In this document: piece by piece, positions 35,067 through 44,300 of the stretch
How the letters are laid out: each line of letters begins with the position of its first letter
How positions within the stretch are numbered: the stretch's first letter is position 1
From: Dyella japonica DSM 16301
GTDB taxonomy: Bacteria; Pseudomonadota; Gammaproteobacteria; Xanthomonadales; Rhodanobacteraceae
Assembly: GCF_001010355.1 (NCBI RefSeq)
Contig: NZ_JPLA01000002.1
Coordinates: 1 to 64,000, forward strand
Length of the DNA stretch: 64,000 nt
Direction of reading: 5' to 3'
Made by a program: the position numbers and the translations under genes
The notes under the pieces: generated by a model
What the model saw: only the letters and a program-made list of their open reading frames with translations
Told to the model about the DNA's origin: nothing
The model's database searches: none

Positions 35067-35582
35067 TTACGGGGCGAGATCGACTTTGACGGCACCCAGC
35101 TCAGTGCTGCCTTGCGCGGCGAGCTGCTGCGGCGCGGCGGCCGGCCAGGTGAACGGCACGCGCACCACTTCGCGGCCGCCGGTTTCACGGGCGGCTTCAA
35201 CCACGAGTTCGTACTTGCCCGGCGCCAGCGTCGTCAGCGGCGCCTTGCCTTCGTGGAAGCTCAGCTTCTGGTCGCCGGCCGGACGCGTCGCGCCCGATAC
35301 GCCATCCACCGGCATCTGCAGGTCGCGGCCGCCGCGACGCCACCACTGACGCAACTCCGGCAGCCACTTGGTGCCGGCGCCTTCCTTCGATTCCTTTTGC
35401 GCATACCACACCGCCAGCTGTGCGGCGACGGAGTGGTCTTCGCGCTCCACCCACACGGCGGTATAGGGACGGTGATATTCCGCCACGTTGAGCTGTGGGA
35501 TCTGCACGGTGACATTGAGATCGGCCGCAGCGACCGGGGCGGCCAGCAGCATCGCGGGGAGAGTCAGGGAGAGACGACGCAT
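35067..35582 (-). CDS. DUF2271 protein with FMN-attachment (flavinylation) motif
   Basis: This is a 171-aa exported protein. The start at 35582 follows GAGGAA and gives MRRLSLTLPAMLLAAPVAAAD, a signal peptide with an RR pair. In the middle is PVDGVSGATRPAG. D93-G-V-S-G-A-T99 matches the ApbE target pattern Dxx(S/T)GAT, so T99 is the predicted FMN attachment site. The rest is a small beta protein (KYELVVEAARETGG). An apbE gene lies two genes downstream. It is predicted to be the periplasmic electron carrier of the operon. Confidence 0.88.
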   Translation of the reverse strand: MRRLSLTLPAMLLAAPVAAADLNVTVQIPQLNVAEYHRPYTAVWVEREDHSVAAQLAVWYAQKESKEGAGTKWLPELRQWWRRGGRDLQMPVDGVSGATRPAGDQKLSFHEGKAPLTTLAPGKYELVVEAARETGGREVVRVPFTWPAAAPQQLAAQGSTELGAVKVDLAP

Positions 35583-35678
35583 GGTTTCCTCGTAAGAGCG
35601 GGAAATAGTCAAGGGGAGTGAGCAGTGAGCAGGGCACGCATTCTCTGAATCCTTACTTCTCTTCACTCACTTCTGCAT

Positions 35679-36323
35679 TCAATGGATAAAGATCAGCGCG
35701 AGCAACAACGGCAGCACCAGGCCAAAGATCACCAGCGGCCAGGTGGCGCCGCGCTGCGCCGCATGCATTTTCAGCAGCAGCAGCCCGGTGCTCGCGAAAA
35801 TCACGCAGGCCAGCGCAAACACGTCGATAAACCAGCCCCAGGCGGGTCCGGCATGACGGCCTTTGTGCAGGTCGTTGAGATAGGCGATCACGCCGCGCGA
35901 GCTGCGCTCGCTCTCCACCTTGCCGGTTTCGCGGTCGATGCTGACCCACGCATCGCCACCGGGGCGCGGCATGGAGAGATAGATTTCATCGGACGACCAG
36001 TCGCCGGTGCGCCCGGTGACGTCGACATCGAGCGTGGACGTCACCCAGTCCGCCACGGCGGCGGGCAGCGGGACGCCTTTGCGTTCGTCGTCGCCGCTCA
36101 CGGCCTTCAGCAAAGCGGATGGCAGGACAGCGCTGTGATGCACGGTGTTGGCCTGTGCCTCGATCTGTCCGGCGTGATTAAGCGTGAAACCGGTGATCGC
36201 AAACAGCAGCATGCCGACCAGACATAGCGCGGAGCTGATCCAGTGCCATTGATGGAGCTGCTTGAGCCAGAATGCGCGGCTCGATCCCATCCGGTTGTTG
36301 TGCGACCGCGTCGCTGATTCCAT
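35679..36323 (-). CDS. PepSY-associated TM protein (PiuB/FpvG-like membrane redox subunit)
   Basis: This is a 214-aa inner-membrane protein of the PepSY_TM type. TM1 lies at about 28-48 (ALCLVGMLLFAITGFTLNHAG). A periplasmic PepSY domain follows (DEIYLSMPRPGGDAWVSIDRETGKV), then TM2 (GWFIDVFALACVIFASTGLLLL) and TM3 at the C-terminus. Conserved His residues sit at the membrane edges (HQWHW, LNHAG, NDLHKGRHAG) and are candidate heme ligands, as in PepSY-type ferric reductases. It is the first gene of the operon, behind a Fur box. ATG 36323 follows AAAGGCAGG. Confidence 0.85.
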   Translation of the reverse strand: MESATRSHNNRMGSSRAFWLKQLHQWHWISSALCLVGMLLFAITGFTLNHAGQIEAQANTVHHSAVLPSALLKAVSGDDERKGVPLPAAVADWVTSTLDVDVTGRTGDWSSDEIYLSMPRPGGDAWVSIDRETGKVESERSSRGVIAYLNDLHKGRHAGPAWGWFIDVFALACVIFASTGLLLLKMHAAQRGATWPLVIFGLVLPLLLALIFIH

Positions 36324-36483
36324 GCCTGCCTTTCAGAGCCTGTTGATGGTCTCTCTTGAATCAGCGCCATACCGCATGACAGGCCATGCAACCGAGTCGC
36401 GCGCCCGCTGTCTCAACATCCACCAGGGCGCTAAGCTTCCCACCATTCGGGCCGCCTGCTCCTGACCATAGGGCTGGAATGTT

Positions 36484-36510
36484 GCCACAAATGAGAATCA
36501 CTCGCAATTC
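36484..36510. promoter_or_regulatory. Fur box in the divergent redox-operon / two-component gap
   Basis: CAAATGAGAATCACTCGCAA (36488-36507) is a near-classical Fur operator. It lies in the 247-base gap between the PepSY gene (minus) and the response-regulator gene (plus), so it could control both. No gene is seen in this gap. Confidence 0.75.
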
Positions 36511-36570
36511 AACGATGATGGGTCGCACGCCTCCCCAACCAACGATCCATCGCCTCTGCCGGATGACCCC

Positions 36571-37260
36571 ATGCGCATATTGATCGCCGAGGATGACCCC
36601 TCCATTGCCGCCGGTGTCAGCGCCGCGCTGCGCCAGGGCGGCCATGCGGTGGACAGCGTCACCGACGGCGCCAAGGCCGATGCGGCGCTGCGCGACACGC
36701 CGTATGACCTGCTCATCCTCGACCTGGGCCTGCCCCACCTGGACGGCGCCGACGTGCTGCAGCGCCTGCGCAAGCGCGGCACCGGCCTGCCCGTGCTGGT
36801 GATCACGGCCCGCGAAGGCCTGCGCGAACGCGTGCGCGTGCTCGACCTGGGCGCTGACGACTACCTGGTGAAGCCCTTTGCGCTGGCCGAGTTCGAGGCG
36901 CGCGTGCGCGCCCTGCTGCGACGCTATACCTCACAAGGCGCCCCCGAGCTGACCATCGGGCGGCTGCGGCTGGATCTTCCCGGCCATCGCGCCTGGATCG
37001 ACGACAAGGCGCTGGAACTTACGGCGCGTGAATTCGGCCTGCTCGAAGCACTGGCCGCCCGGCCCGACCGCGTGACCAGCCGCGCGCAGCTGGTGGAAGC
37101 GCTGTGCAGCTGGGACGAGGAACTCACCGATAACGGACTGGACATCGCCATCTATCGCCTGCGCCGCAAGCTGGCCGACTCGGGCACGCAAGTGCGCACG
37201 ATCCGCGGCCTGGGTTATCTGCTGGAAGAAGTGAAGGAAGGCAAGGACGCCAAGGCATGA
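36571..37260 (+). CDS. OmpR/PhoB-type response regulator
   Basis: This is a 229-aa two-component regulator. The receiver domain has the acidic pocket E7-D8-D9, phospho-acceptor D51 (LLILDLGLPHLDG), the Thr in VLVITAREG and Lys in DDYLVKPFAL. The C-terminal winged helix lies at about residues 125-220 (LELTAREFGLLEALAARPDRVTSRAQL, and YRLRRKLADSGTQVRTIRGLGYLL). It overlaps the kinase gene by four bases. Its divergent placement suggests it regulates the flavin/PepSY operon. Confidence 0.95.
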   Translation: MRILIAEDDPSIAAGVSAALRQGGHAVDSVTDGAKADAALRDTPYDLLILDLGLPHLDGADVLQRLRKRGTGLPVLVITAREGLRERVRVLDLGADDYLVKPFALAEFEARVRALLRRYTSQGAPELTIGRLRLDLPGHRAWIDDKALELTAREFGLLEALAARPDRVTSRAQLVEALCSWDEELTDNGLDIAIYRLRRKLADSGTQVRTIRGLGYLLEEVKEGKDAKA

Positions 37261-38723
37261 ACCGGCCGGCGGCCAAGCAGGACGACTCCTGGCTCTATCG
37301 GATCATCGAACCGGATGGCCGGCCCAGCCTGCGCCATCGCCTGCTGTCGTCGCTGCTGGTGCCGCTGATGATGTTGCTGGTGGTCGAGAGCCTGATCACC
37401 TACGGCGGCGCGCTGATCTACTCCAATCATGTGCACGATCGCGATCTGGGCGACGATGCGATGACGCTGGCGCAGATGCTCAGCCAGGAAGACCTGGGCG
37501 GGCAGATCTCGCCGCAGGCGCGCTTTCTGCTCGAGTACGCGCCCGAAGGCCACAACTATTTCAACGTCAGTAGCCAGAAGCACGGCTTGCTGGCCGGCTC
37601 GCCGGAGTTGCAGCCGGCGCCGTTGAGCGGCGCAAGCTCCGACGGGGAGCCGGCGCTTTACACCACCTCGCTGGTCACGACCACGCAGAAGTTCCGCGAG
37701 CTGCGCGCGGCGACGGTGCGCATCCCCAACCTGCAGGATCCAACCGATCAGCTCACGGTCACCATGGCCGAGACCTTCCACGATCGTCACCAGCGTGCGC
37801 GGGAAATCCTGCTGCTGAGCATTCCGGCCCAGGCGCTGCTGATCGCCAGCGTGTTCTTCCTCGTGCTGTACGGCGTGCGCGTGGGCCTGCGCCTGCTCGA
37901 TCCGCTCACGGCGCGACTGGCTGCGCGCGAACACGATCTCGCGCCGATCGGCGATGCCGACGTGCCGGTGGAGATCCTGCCGCTCACGCGCACCATCGAT
38001 GGCCTGTTCGCGCGCCAGCGCGGCATGCTGGCTCTGCAGGAACGCTTCATCGCCGATGCCGCGCACCAGCTGAAGACGCCGCTCGCGGGCCTGCGCGTGC
38101 ATGTCGAACGCGCCCAGGTCGATCCGAGCAAGGAAACGGTCACCGATGCCTTGCAGCACATCCTGCGGCTCACCCAGCGCGCCAGCCGCACATCCAGCCA
38201 GCTGCTCGCACTGACCCGCGCGCAATCGCCGGACCTCAACGAAACCGCGCCCTGCGTGCTGCTGGATCTCGCGCAGTTGATTCCCGAACTGCTGGGCGTG
38301 CGCGTGCACGACGCCATCGCCGCAGGCGTGGACCTCGGCTACGAAGGGCCGGCCGGCCCGGTGTGGATCGATGCCGACCGCCTTTCGCTGCAGGAAATGC
38401 TCGACAACCTGATCGACAACAGCCTGCGCTACGCGGGCCGCGGCAGCATCCTCACGATAGGCGTGTCGGTACTCGACGAAGGTCCGTGCGTGAGCGTGGA
38501 AGACAATGGGCCTGGCGTGCCGCCAGCCTTTCTCGAACGTCTGGGCGAACGCTTCTTCCGCGTACCAGGCATGACGGAGGAAGGCACAGGCCTGGGCCTG
38601 GCCATCGTGCAGCGCATTGCCGAGCGCCATCGCGCCACCGTGCGCTTTCTCAACGGCGCCACCGGCGGCCTGCGCGTGGAAGTGCTGTTTCCGCCGGCGC
38701 GCACCTCCCGCTCCGTCAGCTGA
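37257..38723 (+). CDS. Sensor histidine kinase (TctE/QseC-like)
   Basis: This is a 488-aa membrane kinase. TM1 lies at about 30-55, a periplasmic sensor of about 130 residues (two-component sensor kinase N-terminal type) follows, and TM2 lies at about 186-208. The dimerisation domain has the phospho-His H270 in FIADAAHQLKTPLAGL. Catalytic motifs: N-box QEMLDNLIDNSLRYA, G1 VEDNGPGVP, F-box ERFFRVPGM and G2 GTGLGLAIVQRIAERH. It forms an operon with the response regulator. The signal is unknown. TctE-type kinases sense tricarboxylates, and context suggests iron or ferric chelates. Confidence 0.93.
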   Translation: MNRPAAKQDDSWLYRIIEPDGRPSLRHRLLSSLLVPLMMLLVVESLITYGGALIYSNHVHDRDLGDDAMTLAQMLSQEDLGGQISPQARFLLEYAPEGHNYFNVSSQKHGLLAGSPELQPAPLSGASSDGEPALYTTSLVTTTQKFRELRAATVRIPNLQDPTDQLTVTMAETFHDRHQRAREILLLSIPAQALLIASVFFLVLYGVRVGLRLLDPLTARLAAREHDLAPIGDADVPVEILPLTRTIDGLFARQRGMLALQERFIADAAHQLKTPLAGLRVHVERAQVDPSKETVTDALQHILRLTQRASRTSSQLLALTRAQSPDLNETAPCVLLDLAQLIPELLGVRVHDAIAAGVDLGYEGPAGPVWIDADRLSLQEMLDNLIDNSLRYAGRGSILTIGVSVLDEGPCVSVEDNGPGVPPAFLERLGERFFRVPGMTEEGTGLGLAIVQRIAERHRATVRFLNGATGGLRVEVLFPPARTSRSVS

Positions 38724-38929
38724 TCCCGCGCCGCGAGAGAGTCGGCGCCCTTTCAGAGCAGTCTGATGTATTTGTCCGGGCGAAGTCGTGGAACATGCAT
38801 GGCCTCACGCAAGCACCGGGCGTGGCGCGCCTCGACCCGCGGCGCGAGGTCGAACGCCACAGGTCCTTGCCTGTGCAGACGCCACGTACCGCGGGAACGT
38901 GGGCACCATGCCACCCACCACTCCCTGCG

Positions 38930-39688
38930 ATGGCCAAGACCAGACAGCGCTCCATTTGGCAACACAAGACGTCGCTGTTTCGACGCGTCGCCGCCGAATT
39001 TGGGCGCGACGAAAAATTGCTTGCTGCGCTTCCTCGACTGGCCCTTTCCGATCCGGATCCCTCCGTGCGCCGAGCCGCACTGTCGCGCTGCGCTGATCTT
39101 GCCGTAGCCCAGGAAGCTTCATACACCGAAACCGATCCGGAGAATCGGACGCATGCCCGCGCCCTCTATTTCTCCCTGATGGCGGGTACCCATGAGCAAG
39201 CGCCATCGCTCGCCACGCGCCAGCGCCTGGTGCACGTGCAGACCGATCGGGCGCTGATCCTGCATGTGGCGATCTACAGCCCCGAACAAGGCCTGCGCGA
39301 GCTTGCGCAACAACGGCTCGAGGGCGACCGCTGCGAGGGGACGAGGGAAGTCATCGCAGATCTTGGCCTGTCCGACCCAATCTTCAACAAGCTGCGCTCC
39401 CGCGTGGTACTGCGTCGTGCGATTGTCACGGCGGCCTGCGAAATTGAACGCGCCCTGGCCGCCGATAACGCTGATTCAGCGCTCAGCTGGACCGATGCCT
39501 TGGAGCGTTTTGTCGGCGACTGGCCGGCACGCTGGCCGTTGCCGCATTACGTGGCGCGTGTGAGCGGCCTGCTGCAGCAAGCCTGGTTCAAGCCGCCAGC
39601 ACCGCCGCTCACGCCACCGCCGCTGCAGGACACGTATTTCCCGCCATTGCGATTCAATCTCCCGCACAGCGCCACCCACCCGACATGA
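38930..39688 (+). CDS. HEAT-like protein resembling the N-terminus of DUF349 proteins
   Basis: This is a 252-aa helical protein with no signal peptide. LSDPDPSVRRAALSRCADL is a HEAT/ARM-like unit, and the helical run LVHVQTDRALILHVAIYSPEQGLRELAQQRL recalls the N-terminal region of DUF349 proteins without their coiled-coil repeats. A Pro-rich tail (KPPAPPLTPPPLQ) ends it. ATG 38930 is chosen as the first codon with a family-like start (MAKTRQRSIWQHKTSLFRR). The frame is open further upstream but looks noncoding. The stop overlaps the bactofilin start, so the pair is likely functional together. Confidence 0.7.
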   Translation: MAKTRQRSIWQHKTSLFRRVAAEFGRDEKLLAALPRLALSDPDPSVRRAALSRCADLAVAQEASYTETDPENRTHARALYFSLMAGTHEQAPSLATRQRLVHVQTDRALILHVAIYSPEQGLRELAQQRLEGDRCEGTREVIADLGLSDPIFNKLRSRVVLRRAIVTAACEIERALAADNADSALSWTDALERFVGDWPARWPLPHYVARVSGLLQQAWFKPPAPPLTPPPLQDTYFPPLRFNLPHSATHPT

Positions 39689-40320
39689 CACCACGTTCCC
39701 GCATGTTCAGTCGCAAACGTACCGCCGAAGTCACCCGCACCATCGCCACCAGCCTGATTGCCCACGGGACTCGCGTCATCGGTGACGTCCACTTCGAAGG
39801 CAGCTTGTTTCTCGAAGGCCAGGTCGATGGAAAGGTCGTGGCGATCGAGCCAGGCGCATTGCTGACGATCGGCGAACAAGGCCTGGTGCAGGGAGACCTA
39901 CGCGTGCCGGCGGCGATCATTCACGGCGATGTACGCGGCAATGTGTACGCCATGGAACGACTCGAGCTGGCCGCGACGGCCCGCGTTGCCGGCGACGTTT
40001 GCTATAGCTCCATCGTCGTGACGGCCGGCGCGCAGATCCAGGGTCGATTGCAGCACGCCTCTTTGCTCAACGACGAGGACACTGCATTGCACATCGCAGC
40101 TGCCCACCTGATCACGGCAGTCATGCCGGCGGAACTTGCTTTGGAAGCGATCGCGACGCCTGCCGACGAAGTGGTCGAGACCAGCTCGACGAACCTGGGT
40201 TCCGAGCTGGCAAGCGACTCATCCCTGCCTGGTCTCCAAGTCGACACCGGCTTCGAACCCGTATCGGATAGGCGCTCCCGCAAGCGCGGCCGGCAACATC
40301 CGAGCAAGCCCAACGCCTGA
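39685..40320 (+). CDS. Bactofilin (polymer-forming cytoskeletal protein)
   Basis: This is a 211-aa bactofilin. The right-handed beta-helix core lies at about residues 25-125, with regular hydrophobic turns (TRVIGDVHFEGSLFLEGQVDGKVVA, GALLTIGEQGLVQGDLRVPAAIIHGDVRGNVYA). It polymerises without nucleotide into filaments that scaffold envelope or cell-shape factors. The C-terminal tail of about 85 residues is low-complexity and basic at the end. It is coupled (ATGA) to the upstream HEAT-like gene. No neighbouring M23 peptidase is present, unlike many bactofilin loci. Confidence 0.92.
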   Translation: MTPRSRMFSRKRTAEVTRTIATSLIAHGTRVIGDVHFEGSLFLEGQVDGKVVAIEPGALLTIGEQGLVQGDLRVPAAIIHGDVRGNVYAMERLELAATARVAGDVCYSSIVVTAGAQIQGRLQHASLLNDEDTALHIAAAHLITAVMPAELALEAIATPADEVVETSSTNLGSELASDSSLPGLQVDTGFEPVSDRRSRKRGRQHPSKPNA

Positions 40321-40323
40321 TAC

Positions 40324-40356
40324 GCCTTGCCCCGCACAAAGGCGGGGCAAGGCTTT
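40324..40356 (+). terminator. Terminator after bactofilin gene
   Basis: A 12-bp perfect stem GCCTTGCCCCGC/GCGGGGCAAGGC with loop ACAAAG is followed by TTT. It lies between convergent genes. Confidence 0.85.
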
Positions 40357-40404
40357 CACACATCAAGACTCACACCAGGCTCAGCCGGCGCAGCTGGCGC
40401 GAGG

Positions 40405-41262
40405 TTAGGACTTCAACGCTGTGACCAGCACATCGACGCGGCGGTTCGCGGCCAGGCAGGCAATCAAGGCGCTACGTTCGGTCTGGACGCAATCGGCGAC
40501 GGGATTGCGCTTGCCGCGTCCCTCAGCCTGAATCAGGCGACTGTCCACGCCGCGCGAGACCAGATAGTCCTTCACGGTGTCGGCGCGCTTCTGCGAGAGA
40601 GCATCGTTGTAGGCATCGCTGCCCAGGCGGTCGGTGTAACCGACCACGCGCACGCTTTGCACCTGGCCGGCGTGCAGCGCGATGCCCTTGGCGAGCTGGT
40701 CGAGTTTGGCCCGACCCTCGGCCGACATATCCGACAGTCCCGCGCGATCGAAGGCGAACAACGCATCCGAACCCAGCGTAAACCGCTCGGTGCTGGCGGC
40801 CGGCGCAACCACGGGCGGCGGCGGCGCCGGTGCCCGTGCGAGTTGCTGGAAGCGCGAACACTCCTCGGGCAACCAGTAAAAGCGCTGGGCCAGCTTGTCG
40901 CTGTCAAACAGCACCTTGAACTGGCAAGTCACCACGTGATCGCCTTGCGCGGGTTCGCGGAAGTTGAAGACGTAGTTCCACTCGCGCACGCCCCATACGC
41001 CCTCGCTGAAGTGCGGGTAGCCAATGAGGTCGCTGATCTGCTGCTTGTTCAGGCCCGCATGCACGCGGACCAGGTTGTCCAGGCTGGGGAAGGTTCCGCC
41101 ATGGTGCATCGGCGTAGTGTCGCCGACGTGCGGCCAGTTGATGGAGTCTGCGCCCCGGCCATCCTGGTGGACGTTGCGACTCACGTTGCCGCAGGCCGCC
41201 AGTACGAAGGCCGTCGCCAGCAACAACGGCGCGACTGTGAATGACTTGAAATTGATGCGCAT
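40405..41262 (-). CDS. OmpA-family lipoprotein with BamE-like N-terminal domain
   Basis: This is a 285-aa outer-membrane-associated lipoprotein. The ATG at 41262 gives a signal with lipobox VLAAC (C24). Residues about 55-130 (FPSLDNLVRVHAGLNKQQISDLIGYPHFSEGVWGVREWNYVFNF) form a BamE/SmpA-type domain. After a Pro-rich linker comes the OmpA C-terminal peptidoglycan-binding domain (VRVVGYTDRLGSDAYNDALSQKRADTVKDYL, and NRRVDVLV). It follows the trimeric autotransporter gene on the same strand. Such partners are often proposed to aid adhesin assembly, an inference here. Confidence 0.9.
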   Translation of the reverse strand: MRINFKSFTVAPLLLATAFVLAACGNVSRNVHQDGRGADSINWPHVGDTTPMHHGGTFPSLDNLVRVHAGLNKQQISDLIGYPHFSEGVWGVREWNYVFNFREPAQGDHVVTCQFKVLFDSDKLAQRFYWLPEECSRFQQLARAPAPPPPVVAPAASTERFTLGSDALFAFDRAGLSDMSAEGRAKLDQLAKGIALHAGQVQSVRVVGYTDRLGSDAYNDALSQKRADTVKDYLVSRGVDSRLIQAEGRGKRNPVADCVQTERSALIACLAANRRVDVLVTALKS

Positions 41263-41304
41263 GCTTTTTGCAAATCCTGTTGCCGATGAATACAAGAACC
41301 ATCA

Positions 41305-41331
41305 ATCCCTCTGCCTCAAAGGCAGAGGGAT
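41305..41331 (-). terminator. Intercistronic hairpin between adhesin and OmpA-lipoprotein genes
   Basis: A 12-bp perfect stem (ATCCCTCTGCCT, loop CAA, AGGCAGAGGGAT) has no T-run on the minus strand. It is more likely a partial attenuator or mRNA-stability hairpin than a full terminator. Confidence 0.5.
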
Positions 41332-41346
41332 ATCCATAGTCAGCCC

Positions 41347-44300
41347 TTACCAGGCCATACCCGCGCCCACACCCACGCCCAAGCCGTCCTGCTGCGAGCC
41401 GGTCGCACTGGCCTTGAAGATGTAGCGACCACTTTCGGTAATCGTGGACATGCCGACCGAGATCGCGTTCTGCCCGTGGTAATTGCCGATGCCCACACCC
41501 ACTACGCTTTGATTAGGCTGATAGGCCTGCGGAATATTGGCCGTCGCCAGCGCGGAGGCCGTGCCCGCATAAGCACGCTTGCCCATCTGGTTGATCTGCT
41601 GGTCGGTGTAGTTCTTCGACCAGTTCTGCGTGTTGACCATTGCGTCGTTGAGCTGACCCACATTCACCGCATCGGTCGTGGCCGTTCCCGCCTGCACATT
41701 GTGGATGGCGGTGCTGCCGCCGTTCGGGTTCAGCGTGACCGAGTTGTAGTTGGTGGAGCCATCGCTGTTGATGTCGTACTGCACGCCGCCCGCCTGCGCC
41801 GCCTTCAACTGGCTCACGTTCACCGCATCCGTGCCCTGCGTACCTGCAGCGACGTTGGTGATCTGACGCTCCTTGCCCGACGAACCCATCGAGACCGCGT
41901 TGGCGCGATCGGCGACGGATGCATTGCCGATCGCGACACTGTTGTCGGCAGTCGCCTGCGAACCATTGCCCAAGGCCAGACTGTTGTCGCCCGAAGCGGC
42001 TGCACCCGCACCGCCGGCGGCCGAGTTGTTGCCGGTGGGCGTGGGTGTCGGAGCTTTCTGGTCCACGCTGGTCTGGAACATGCCCGCCTGTCCCGTGCTG
42101 ATGTTGGTGATGTCGCCGGCGATGTGGTTGACCGTGTTCTCGACCTTGCTCACACGTCCATCGAGCTTGTCGACGGCCTGGTTGGTGGCATACAGCTGCG
42201 AGCCATTAACCGCATCGGTGCTGGTGGACGAGAGCGTGCCCGCGGCCACGTTGGTGATGGTGCGCTCCTGCCCTGCCGCACCCACGCTCACGGTGCCCGT
42301 CGGATTGGCGCCGGCAAAGGTGTAGTTGTCGCCGGCGATCGTGGCGCCTGCGGTGCCTTTCACCGGTCCCGTGGTGGAGTTCGCACCCAGTGCCACGCTA
42401 TTGCTGGTGCCGGCCGTCGCGCCATGGCCGATGGCCACGCTATCGGTGCCCGTACTGATCGCCTGGGGACCGACTGCTACCGAGTTCGAACCCACCGCCT
42501 GCGAGTCGGCCAGTGACGAGTTGGCGTGGAAGTACTTGATGCCGCCGCCACCGTTGATGTTGTTGATCGTGCCGCTGAGCACGTCCACGGCCTGGTTGGT
42601 GGCATACAGCTGCGAACCGTTCACGGCATCCGTGCTGTCGCTGGAGAGCTGGCCTGCCGCCACGTTGGTGACCTGACGTTCATTGCCCTTGCTGCCCACG
42701 CTCACCACGCTGGTGGGATTGGCACCCGCGAATTGATAGGTCTGGCCGCCAACGGTGGCGCTGGCAATCGGATTGCTCCTGGAAGTGACGGAGCCCGCGC
42801 CCAATGCCACGTCGTTGTCGTTGCTGGCTAGCGAGTTGCTGCCCAACGCGGTGGACGAAGCGCCGATGGCCCTGGCACCCACGCCCGCAGCCATGGCGTT
42901 GCCGCCCGTGGCTCCATCGTTGTTGTAGTTGGCTCCTTGCGTACCGTTGTCGTTGACGCTGTAGTAATGCGTCTTCGCGCCGTCCACCGTGGTGGTGAGC
43001 TGGCTGAGATTCACCGCATCGGTCGGCGCGGTGCCGGCGGCGAGGTTGGTGATCTTCGTGCCACCGGCATCGACCCCGTTGAGCGTGATGCTGGGGCCGC
43101 CGGTGATCACCACACCGTTGCTATCCATGGTGGTATTGCCGGTGGTCACGCTGGTGAATGCCGGCCTGTCGGTCATCTCGATCTGCAGCACACCGTTCGC
43201 ATCCACCTCGGTCCTGAGGTTGTCGCCAACGTAGGTGCCTGGCGTGGTGCCCTTGCCCTGGATCAGCACCGTGTCGCCCAGTTTCTTCTGCACCGTGCCG
43301 CTGTTGCCGGCAAAGCTGAGCGGCGTGTTGGCAAGATCACCCAGCTGCGACACGTTCACCGCATCGCTGGGCGCCACGCCGTCGGCGACGTTGGTGAGCC
43401 TGGTGCCGCCGGTCTTGCTCACCGAGTCATACGTAGGTCCGCCCAGCGTGATGCTGTCGTGCGCGCTGCTGTCGTAGAGCACGGCATCGGCGGTGGCGCC
43501 CTTGAGCTGGGCCACGTTCACAGCATCACTGTCGGCCGTACCCGCGGCCACGCCGGTGATCTGGCGGAATTTATTGCTGGTGGCATCACCCACGCTGACG
43601 GCACCCAGCGTGCTCGTGGTCGCGTTGATCGCCGCAGTCTCCGCGACAGTCGCCGTGGCCGGCACATAGCCAGCCATGCCTGCTGCCGTGTTGGCCACCG
43701 ACTTGCTTCCGATGGCGACGCCGTCGGCCATAAGGGACTTGGCACTGTTACCCAGCGCCGTCGAATTATCGCCACTGGCGCTGGCGCCATAACCCGCGGC
43801 CAACGCCCTGGCTCCAGCCGCATTGGCGCCGTAGCCGACGGCCGTGGCGCCGGATCCGGTAGCGCTGGTGGTCGAGCCCAAGGCGGTGGCCGTATCGGAC
43901 AGCGCCTGCGAAGCAGCGCCCACACTGGTCGTCATGAGGCCCGTCGACACCGTGCCATCGCCGATCGCAACGGAGGACGTGCCAGACGCATTCGCATCGG
44001 TGCCGACCGCCACGGCCAGATTGCCCGCCGCGCTGGCGCTCACACCGGCCGCCAGGGCATGGGCGCCAGTCGCGCCGTCATTGTTGTAGTTGCCGCTCTG
44101 CGTGCCGCTGTCATTGACGCTGTAGTAATGCGACTTCGCGCCGTCCACTGCAGTGGAGAGTTGACCCACGTTGACGGCATCCGTGGATGCCGTGCCCGCC
44201 GCGACGTTGGTGATCTTCTGACCGCCGGCGTCGACGCCGTTGACGGTCATGCTGGGACCACCGGCGATCACCACGCCGTTGGTGTCCATGCTGGTATTGC

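Noticed and set aside
38724-38929. Upstream in-frame extension of the HEAT-like gene
   Set aside because: The frame is open, but composition and the protein text (TAGTWAPCHPPLP) look noncoding. The likely start is 38930.
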